The notes beneath the pieces were generated by a model. It did no database searches and was not told the DNA's origin. It saw only the letters and a program-made list of their open reading frames with translations. Positions 58,043-64,000 of a stretch of DNA of 64,000 nucleotides are shown here, one piece after another; the first letter of the stretch is position 1; each line of letters begins with the position of its first letter. The position numbers were made by a program, and so were the translations under genes. This DNA is from JAQUOT01 sp041651575 (GTDB lineage: Archaea > Nanobdellota > Nanobdellia > SCGC-AAA011-G17 > JAFCDX01), in assembly GCA_041651575.1 (NCBI GenBank), contig JBAZJB010000001.1:186001-250000 (forward strand), written 5' to 3'.

Positions 58043-59371
58043 ATGGAAATATGTTCAGTTGGCGGTTATAATGAAGTTGGAAAAAATATGACTGCTGTAA
58101 GAGTAGGTGAGGAAGTAGTTATCTTTGATATGGGTATTTTTTTACCTCCAATAGTTAATCTTGAAGAAGAAGAAAAAGTAAATATTTCTACAAAACAATT
58201 AAGAAAAATAGGGGCTTTACCAGATGATACTATTCTAGATCAATTAGGTTGGTCAAATAAAGTAAAAGCTATTTGTTTAGGTCACGTACATTTAGATCAT
58301 ATTGCTGCAATTCCTTATTTGGCTGCAAAATATAAATGTCCTATATATGCTTCTCCATACACAATGGAAGTTCTTAAAGAAATAATTGCTGAAGAAGAGG
58401 CTATTTTACCTAATGAATTAAGAACTATTAATATAAACACCACAATGAAGATTTCAGAATCATTAAAAATTGAATTTATTAACATAACTCACAGTACTCC
58501 TCAAAGTGCAATGATGGCTTTGCATACAAAAGAAGGAGTTGTTTTATATTGTAATGATTTTAAATTTGATAATAATCCTATTATTGGAGATGCACCAAAT
58601 TATACAAGATTAAAAGAATTAAGATATCAAAATGTTGCTGCAATGATTTGTGAATCTTTATATGCAGATAGAGAAGGAAAAACTCCAAGTGAAAAAGTAG
58701 CAAGAGAATTGTTAAAAGATGTTATGCTGGGTGTTAGCAATGAAAAAAATGCTATTTTTGTAACAACTTTCGCTTCTCATATAGCAAGAATTTATAGTGC
58801 AGTAGAATTTGCAGGAACATTAAAAAGAAAAGTGGTATTCTTAGGAAGATCCATGGGTAAATATATTAAAGCTGCAGAGAATATTAATATAGTTAATTTT
58901 TCTAAAAAAGGACAAATTGTTTCTTATAAAAGAGATATTATGAAAATTTTATCAAAAATAGAAAAAAATAGAGATGAATATGTTGTAATATGTACTGGAA
59001 ATCAAGGAGAACCAGGATCTACTTTAGATAAAATGGTAAAAAAACAATTACAATTTAATTTTAAGGAAGGAGATAGTGTAATATTTGCTAGTAAAGTTAT
59101 TCCAGATCCAGTTAATATTGCTAATAGAAAAGTTCTTGAATCTAAACTTAAAAAAAGTAGAGTAAGAATCTTTACAGACATTCATGCTTCTGGACATTCT
59201 TCAAGAGAAGATTTAAGAGATTTAATTACAATGGTTAAACCTAAGAATATTATTCCTGCACATGGAGATGGAGCTAAATTAAATGCTCTTGCAGAATTGG
59301 CTAAAGAATGTGGTTATTCTCAAGGTAAAAATCTTTATCTGATGTATAATGGTAAAAAAATTAAAATTTGA
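58043..59371 (+). CDS. rnj: Archaeal RNase J
   Basis: Metallo-beta-lactamase/beta-CASP nuclease of 442 residues that degrades RNA from the 5' end. The metal motif reads H-V-H-L-D-H near 79-84 (family S-H-x-H-x-D-H), then I-T-H-S-T-P, Y-C-N-D-F-K-F-D, the beta-CASP block T-T-F-A-S-H-I-A-R, G-N-Q-G-E-P and the final H-A-S-G-H ... P-A-H-G-D. Together with the exosome it provides both directions of RNA decay. Its end overlaps that of the opposite-strand gene by 11 bases. Confidence 0.92.
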   Translation: MEICSVGGYNEVGKNMTAVRVGEEVVIFDMGIFLPPIVNLEEEEKVNISTKQLRKIGALPDDTILDQLGWSNKVKAICLGHVHLDHIAAIPYLAAKYKCPIYASPYTMEVLKEIIAEEEAILPNELRTININTTMKISESLKIEFINITHSTPQSAMMALHTKEGVVLYCNDFKFDNNPIIGDAPNYTRLKELRYQNVAAMICESLYADREGKTPSEKVARELLKDVMLGVSNEKNAIFVTTFASHIARIYSAVEFAGTLKRKVVFLGRSMGKYIKAAENINIVNFSKKGQIVSYKRDIMKILSKIEKNRDEYVVICTGNQGEPGSTLDKMVKKQLQFNFKEGDSVIFASKVIPDPVNIANRKVLESKLKKSRVRIFTDIHASGHSSREDLRDLITMVKPKNIIPAHGDGAKLNALAELAKECGYSQGKNLYLMYNGKKIKI

Positions 59372-60401
59372 TTTTTTCTGCAACTTTTCTTATTTCATCT
59401 TCAGGCATTTCAGCTAATAAATAAACAGGATATCCTAATTTTTCAAATGCATTAAATATTTCATTGGCTGCTTGTTCGTAATCAGTAAGTTCTTTTTTAA
59501 TACAAATTAATTCTTTATTTTTTCTTTGTTTCTTTTTACATTTTTTATAATATTTTTCTCTTAACTTCAATTCTTCTTTACTCATATAATTTTTTAATAA
59601 GTTCAAATAGGCTTCGTCTGGAGAAGTTATAAATTGTTTAAAATAAGCTTTTTTTTCATCATTTACTCCTGCTTCTTCTTTTCTAATAATGTGGTCTACT
59701 TCATGAGCTATAATTTGTGCTTTATCTTCTTTTTCTATAACTTCTTTTGGTTTTTTTGATAGTTTATATAAAGCTTTTTGATAATAAGTAATTGGTTTAT
59801 CTAATTTTTTTACATTTTCTATTTCTTCTAAAAGTTTTTTTGTATGTTCTTCTAAGTTTGATTCATTAATAAAAATTAAATCTTCTCCATTTTTCACTGC
59901 CCTACCATATATTGACATAATATTAACTTTATCTTCAAAATCAGGGGATATTTCTTTATAATAGATTATTCTAATTCCATCAACATTTTCTTCTTTAGTT
60001 ACTTTTCCAAATAAAATTGAAATTAAATCACCAGATACATTTGAGGTAGTAGGTACAAATAAATATCCTTTTTTTAACATTTTTTCAAAAGTATTATTTT
60101 CAGAACATAATAAATATAATCCTTCTTTTTCATATTCTTTTAATTCATTAGAACTTATTTTTAACCTGTTATTCCAATAATTACTTTCTTTTGGGGTGTT
60201 TCTTGGATGAGAATGCATTAAATAATTTTTTTCATTTTCTGGACTTGAATGGATTTGTGATTCATACAAGTTTATAATATATTCTTGAATTTTAATCTCT
60301 AGCTCTTCTTCTGCTGGAATAACTTGAGAATTTACTTTAACTGGATTAAACAATAAACTTAACCCCAGTAATCCTGCTGCAATGTAATTTTTAATGCCCA
60401 T
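59361..60401 (-). CDS. Secreted protein with HExxH and JAMM-like motifs
   Basis: Protein of 346 residues with a signal peptide (M-G-I-K-N-Y-I-A-A-G-L-L-G-L-S-L-L ... V-N-S-Q). Two metal-binding-like motifs lie in one chain. H63-S-H65-P with S73 follows the JAMM spacing (H-x-H-x7-S) but the Asp at the expected place is W76. Further on, H233-E-V-D-H237 is a zinc HExxH. Which is active, if either, is unclear; peptidase role is inferred. The start is preceded by a G-rich ribosome site (CTGGGGGT). Many Lys/Glu residues and few cysteines. Confidence 0.6.
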   Translation of the reverse strand: MGIKNYIAAGLLGLSLLFNPVKVNSQVIPAEEELEIKIQEYIINLYESQIHSSPENEKNYLMHSHPRNTPKESNYWNNRLKISSNELKEYEKEGLYLLCSENNTFEKMLKKGYLFVPTTSNVSGDLISILFGKVTKEENVDGIRIIYYKEISPDFEDKVNIMSIYGRAVKNGEDLIFINESNLEEHTKKLLEEIENVKKLDKPITYYQKALYKLSKKPKEVIEKEDKAQIIAHEVDHIIRKEEAGVNDEKKAYFKQFITSPDEAYLNLLKNYMSKEELKLREKYYKKCKKKQRKNKELICIKKELTDYEQAANEIFNAFEKLGYPVYLLAEMPEDEIRKVAEKIKF

Positions 60402-60499
60402 TTTACCCCCAGAGGATTATAATCAATAAATTATTATTTATAAACTTACCCAGGGTATTAAAATAACCTTAGAATACATTTAAAATAGGGTTTAAAGAA

Positions 60500-62761
60500 T
60501 TATAACCTAAAATCTCTGTTAAATCTGTTCTTTTCTGTTTGTGTTTTTATTGTTTTTTCTCTAGCTTGTATTCTTTTAAGAGTTTGTTCTATGAAATCAT
60601 TTTTTAATTGTTCTTTAGTTAGTTCTTTTTTTGTTTCTATTTTTTTAGTAGGAGTTAATCTAGCTGCTTGTGCTACAGCTGCAACAGAACCTCCTCTATT
60701 TTTCGTAATAGCTGAAACTTTTATAACTTTATTAACTTCTTCTTGATTTATTTTAGGATATTTTTTCTTTTGGTAAATTACATATAAAGCAATTAATAAT
60801 ACTAATAGTAATAATAAATTAATCAAATGCTTTGCACTATCTTTTAATGGTCTTGGGATTAAATCCATAATTGAAAATCCTGTTATTGGGCTATTATCTG
60901 TTATAGGTTGATTATTCTGAACTTCTGATCCAGTTCCAGTTACTGATTCTTGAATTGGATTTGCTGAAATATAATAACAATCTTTTTCTATGTATAAGTT
61001 TACATTATAGGTATTTGTATTTTTAATACAATTTTTATTAATTAAAGTATAACTTCTTGTAGCCTTTCCACCTTCTACACATTCAGACCACTCAGTAAAA
61101 TTATAATCTTTTTCAGTACAAGTAGATTTACCTGAGCCTCCTCCACCTCCACCACCGCCGCCTCCACCACTGCCACCAGCAGGAGCTAAATATACTGCGG
61201 TATTGAAATTATATTGAATTGAACTAGCAGTATTTCCCCATTTATCTGAAGAAGTTACAACATAATAATAAGTTGTATTTGATGTTAGACTTGATAATGG
61301 AATCGAATGACTTAATACAAAAGAATTTGAATTTTGATATGAAGCTAAAGGAAGAATTGTTCCATAATTAACGCTACTATTTGATAATTCATTTGTATTC
61401 CAAACAATTTCTACAGAACTTGAAGTTATAGAGTTATTGTTTATATTTGAGATGATTGGAGCAATATTATCATAGTAAAAATAAGTTTTATTTGTAATTA
61501 TTTCATTGCCCATGCTATCATTACACTTTACATATCTTGAATAATTATCATTTGAAGCTAAAACATTTGTAGTGAAATTATTTCCTATATTTGCACCATT
61601 TAATTTTTGATCTAAAATATCATTAATATATAAAGAACAACTATCTACTCCGATTACATCAGAAACAGTGATATTACAAGTCATTTTACCAATATCAGTA
61701 TTATTATTATCTAAAGGATCGCATCCTAAAATTAAGGTAGGTGCAGTTGTATCATGATATATTTTATAGGTTGGAGTTTCATTGAAATTTCCTAATTTAT
61801 CATAGCATAGTATGGAATAAGTATAAGAATCATTTGTAGCACTAGCATCATAAGTCATATTTCCAGATGTGACAGTATTTACTATATTATCATTTAATAT
61901 TAATGAACAATTTTCTACTCCAATTTCATCATAAGTTGTATAATTAAACTCAAAAATTCCATCTAAATCATTTGTATTATTGATATTTTTTAAATCTGTT
62001 AAATCAAATACTGGTCCAGATCTATCTAAATTTAATAAAAATAAGTCTGTTGAACTAGATGATCCGCCCTTATTAAATATAGTAAAGAAATAACATAAAT
62101 CATCGCCATCATTAAAACCACTTATATCTAAATCATGATTACAATTTGTTTGACTACAAGTAAACGACTGATTAACATAATCATTTCCACATTTAGCATA
62201 ACTTAAATTTCCTGTTTCAATCCCAGTTTCTGGATCATTTGCGTCTATTGAAAATATTCTAGATAAATTATTAGTAAAAGTATTATTTTGAGGTAATATT
62301 GCTCCAAGAATAGGAGAAGTTGCATCATTAATTACATTAATTGTAAAATCTTTACTATTTATTTCTGGTACTCCTGCATTGTCTTTGGTTTTAACTGTCC
62401 AAGTAAAAAAAGCATCAGAAGAAACTCTTCTTGCTTGGAATTTAGATTGAAAACTTCCTCCAAATCCAACAGGTAATTCTCCACCATACCACATGATATT
62501 TGTAGAATCATTTACATGAACCCAAGTTAATCCAATAGGATCAAATACTTCTAATATAACAAATCCGTCTGTAACTAAAGTAATATTATTTATACCTGCA
62601 TCACCTGCAAAATTGAATACAGCTATACTAAAATTAGATATATTTGTTTCTAACAGATTTTTTGGGGTTATATCTACAATAGCAGTATGTGCTGCATTAA
62701 CAGAAGAGACTAAACTTAGTAAAAATATTAAAAATATTGCAAAAATTAGCTCTTTTTTCAA
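60500..62761 (-). CDS. Large Ig/FN3-like surface protein with Gly linker and TM anchor
   Basis: The start chosen is the TTG at 62761, with AAAGGGGGC before it, which gives a clean signal peptide (M-K-K-E-L-I-F-A-I-F-L-I-F-L-L-S-L ... V-N-A); the frame upstream to 62785 adds eight unneeded residues. The 753-residue protein has several Ig-like units (about 25-400; T-A-P-T-L, C-S-L-x-[IL]-N-D repeated), a fibronectin type III-like domain (about 435-510; T-T-Y-Y-Y-V-V-T-S-S-D), a stretch of about ten glycines, a TSP1-like Cys/Trp module (F-T-E-W-S-E-C), one TM helix (about 645-665) and a basic cytoplasmic tail of 90 residues. A surface-exposed role in adhesion or envelope structure is inferred. 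Confidence 0.75.
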   Translation of the reverse strand: MKKELIFAIFLIFLLSLVSSVNAAHTAIVDITPKNLLETNISNFSIAVFNFAGDAGINNITLVTDGFVILEVFDPIGLTWVHVNDSTNIMWYGGELPVGFGGSFQSKFQARRVSSDAFFTWTVKTKDNAGVPEINSKDFTINVINDATSPILGAILPQNNTFTNNLSRIFSIDANDPETGIETGNLSYAKCGNDYVNQSFTCSQTNCNHDLDISGFNDGDDLCYFFTIFNKGGSSSSTDLFLLNLDRSGPVFDLTDLKNINNTNDLDGIFEFNYTTYDEIGVENCSLILNDNIVNTVTSGNMTYDASATNDSYTYSILCYDKLGNFNETPTYKIYHDTTAPTLILGCDPLDNNNTDIGKMTCNITVSDVIGVDSCSLYINDILDQKLNGANIGNNFTTNVLASNDNYSRYVKCNDSMGNEIITNKTYFYYDNIAPIISNINNNSITSSSVEIVWNTNELSNSSVNYGTILPLASYQNSNSFVLSHSIPLSSLTSNTTYYYVVTSSDKWGNTASSIQYNFNTAVYLAPAGGSGGGGGGGGGGGSGKSTCTEKDYNFTEWSECVEGGKATRSYTLINKNCIKNTNTYNVNLYIEKDCYYISANPIQESVTGTGSEVQNNQPITDNSPITGFSIMDLIPRPLKDSAKHLINLLLLLVLLIALYVIYQKKKYPKINQEEVNKVIKVSAITKNRGGSVAAVAQAARLTPTKKIETKKELTKEQLKNDFIEQTLKRIQAREKTIKTQTEKNRFNRDFRL

Positions 62762-62766
62762 GTTAA

Positions 62767-62775
62767 GCCCCCTTT
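62767..62775 (-). promoter_or_regulatory. G-rich ribosome site selecting TTG 62761
   Basis: Minus-strand AAAGGGGGC, five bases before TTG. The divergent mre11 gene uses the same AAAGGGGG. Confidence 0.5.
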
Positions 62776-62801
62776 GTATTGACAAAGTGTAATATCTTTA
62801 G

Positions 62802-62809
62802 TTTATAAA
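62802..62809 (-). promoter_or_regulatory. TATA box of the 62761 surface protein
   Basis: TTTATAAA (symmetric) predicts a start near 62779 on the minus strand and a leader of about 18 bases containing the G-rich ribosome site. Confidence 0.5.
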
Positions 62810-62851
62810 GTTTATTATTCAAAAAACAATATTAAAAAATATACAAAACCA

Positions 62852-62859
62852 TTTAAAAA
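62852..62859 (+). promoter_or_regulatory. TATA-like box of mre11
   Basis: TTTAAAAA about 26 bases before 62881, where AAAGGGGG begins; the leader would be about 12 bases. Confidence 0.4.
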
Positions 62860-62880
62860 GGATAATATTAAAAATAAAAC

Positions 62881-62888
62881 AAAGGGGG
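62881..62888 (+). promoter_or_regulatory. G-rich ribosome site of mre11
   Basis: AAAGGGGG, four bases before the ATG at 62893. GGGGG can pair with the CCUCC of 16S rRNA through one G-U pair. Confidence 0.45.
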
Positions 62889-62892
62889 AACT

Positions 62893-64000
62893 ATGAAATT
62901 TGCTCATTTTGCCGACTGTCATTTAGGATCTTGGAGAGAAAACAAGCTACAAGAATTAAGTCTAAATACTTTTAGGAAGGCAATTGATTATTGTTTAAAA
63001 GAATATGTTGGTTTTGTTTTAATCTCTGGAGATTTATTTGATACTGCTTTACCGAGTATAGAATTGATAAAAGAAGTTGCTCATGAATTAAATAGGTTCA
63101 AAGAACAAGATATTCCTGTATATATCATAGCTGGAAGTCATGATTTTTCTACATCAGGAAAAACAATGTTAGATGTTCTTGAAAAAGCAGGTTTAGTTGA
63201 TAATGTGGTTAAATTAAAAGATAATAAATTAGAATTTACAGAAGATAGAACAGGAACTTTAATTACAGGATTATATGGAAAACGTGGTTCTTTAGAAATT
63301 GAAGATTATAAAACATTAAATATAAAAGATTTAGAAGAAAATGCAAAATTAGAAAATAATTTTAAAATATTTATGTTTCACACTGCTTTAACAGAATTCA
63401 AAGGAGAAGAATTTGAAAGAGTAGAGTCAGCTTCTTATGCAGTTTTACCTAAATATTTTGATTATTATGCAGGAGGACATGTACATTATATATATGAAGC
63501 AGATAAATCTTCAGAAGGATATGGAAAAATTGTATATCCTGGACCTTTATTTCCAAATAACTTTGCAGAACTAGAAAAATTAAGACAAGGAGGATTTTAT
63601 ATTGTAGAAGTTAAAGATAAAAATATTTCTATGAATCACATTCCTTTAGAATTAGTAAAATTAGAATCTTATAATATAAATGTGGATGATAAAACGCCTG
63701 ATGAAGTCACAAAAGAGATATATAAAATAAAAAATACTCAAGATAAATTAATTTTAATAAGAATTGAAGGTTCTTTAAAATCTGGAAAGCCTTCTGATAT
63801 AAAATTCAATGATATTTTTGCTAAATTTGAAGAGCCTTTTTTTGTTTTAAAAAATACAAACAAGTTAACAGCAAAAGAATTTGAAGAAATTGAAGTAAAA
63901 CAAGGTACTGTTGAAGAAATTGAATCACATATTATAGAAAATTCTGATAAACATGAATTATTCAATAAAGAATTCATCTCAAAAATCATGGATGTTTTAA
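62893..64000 (+). CDS. mre11: Mre11-like DNA repair nuclease, 3' end outside window
   Basis: Calcineurin-like phosphoesterase that processes DNA double-strand breaks with Rad50. The frame is open to the end of the window (369 codons so far). Motifs: D8-x-H10 (F-A-D-C-H-L-G), G46-D47 (S-G-D-L-F-D), H83-D84 in A-G-S-H-D (G-N-H-D in most relatives, so the metal-binding Asn is Ser here), F-H-T near 174 and G-G-H-V-H near 200. The metal ligand change may mark an archaeal subgroup rather than loss of activity. Rad50 would be expected just downstream. Confidence 0.88.
   Translation, partial: MKFAHFADCHLGSWRENKLQELSLNTFRKAIDYCLKEYVGFVLISGDLFDTALPSIELIKEVAHELNRFKEQDIPVYIIAGSHDFSTSGKTMLDVLEKAGLVDNVVKLKDNKLEFTEDRTGTLITGLYGKRGSLEIEDYKTLNIKDLEENAKLENNFKIFMFHTALTEFKGEEFERVESASYAVLPKYFDYYAGGHVHYIYEADKSSEGYGKIVYPGPLFPNNFAELEKLRQGGFYIVEVKDKNISMNHIPLELVKLESYNINVDDKTPDEVTKEIYKIKNTQDKLILIRIEGSLKSGKPSDIKFNDIFAKFEEPFFVLKNTNKLTAKEFEEIEVKQGTVEEIESHIIENSDKHELFNKEFISKIMDVL

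Noticed and set aside
1..64000. tRNA, rRNA, CRISPR arrays, insertion sequences or prophage genes
   Set aside because: No GC-rich cloverleaf-like stretch, no regular short repeats with spacers, and no transposase or phage motif was seen by eye; absence was not tested by a search.

Overview
The window looks like a stretch of chromosome from an AT-rich archaeon, most likely a DPANN-type lineage (Woesearchaeota or Pacearchaeota-like; the lineage is inference). Direct support: an archaeal exosome/proteasome/SBDS gene block, two RNase P protein subunits, RpoK, diphthine synthase, a type IV pilin with the archaeal leader, an archaeal-type RNase J, and many genes whose TATA box (TTTATAAA, TTTATATA or TTTAAATA) is centred about 25 bases before the start codon, which is the layout of leaderless archaeal transcripts. 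Genes of bacterial flavour are mixed in: a ThrRS with the bacterial editing domain, Lgt, MscL, a 16S rRNA methyltransferase of the aminoglycoside-resistance (FmrO/Arm) type, and ferredoxin-thioredoxin reductase.

Layout. 1-7.2 kb: the end of a giant cadherin-like repeat protein, a TM-anchored surface protein and two small lipoprotein-like genes. 7.2-9.6 kb: a membrane protein, the rRNA methyltransferase homologue, Dph5, a ferredoxin and a DUF167 protein. 9.6-17.3 kb: secreted proteins around thrS, including a membrane-anchored array of cysteine-containing dockerin-like modules. 17.3-19.2 kb: an ArsR-type regulator, IscS and IscU. 19.3-27.5 kb: an unusual TtuA/Ncs6 homologue, a PIN-like protein, a rhamnose-type reductase, an AK6-like kinase, a pilin, a beta-propeller protein and a metalloprotease. 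27.5-36.4 kb: UppS, RNase P p30, a paralogous pair, a ZIP transporter, then Pop5, PsmA, a 104-residue unknown, SBDS, Rrp4, Rrp41, Rrp42 and RpoK. 36.4-48 kb: mostly envelope functions (NodB deacetylase, surface proteins, an extracytoplasmic JAMM protein, DsbA-like protein, Lgt, a gingipain-like protease). 48-59 kb: a formate-dehydrogenase-like molybdoenzyme, a metallopeptidase-like/nucleotidyltransferase fusion, a thioredoxin/FTR/MscL cluster, anaerobic ribonucleotide reductase and RNase J. 59-64 kb: a secreted metalloprotein, a large surface protein and the start of Mre11.

How the genes fit together. The lifestyle implied is anaerobic (NrdD/NrdG only, FTR, ferredoxin, formate-dehydrogenase-like enzyme). 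A large share of the coding capacity goes to the cell surface: long Ig/cadherin-like, TSP3-like, dockerin-like and Cys-rich modules, repeatedly joined through a poly-Gly stretch and a Trp/Cys TSP1-like module to a C-terminal TM helix. UppS, a rhamnose-type reductase and a polysaccharide deacetylase suggest envelope glycans, and Lgt together with lipobox proteins suggests a lipoprotein pathway.

I see no tRNA, rRNA, CRISPR array, insertion sequence or prophage. Once two genes too short for usual cut-offs are counted, no gap between genes exceeds about 240 bases. Homology statements come from motifs read by eye; no database search was run.
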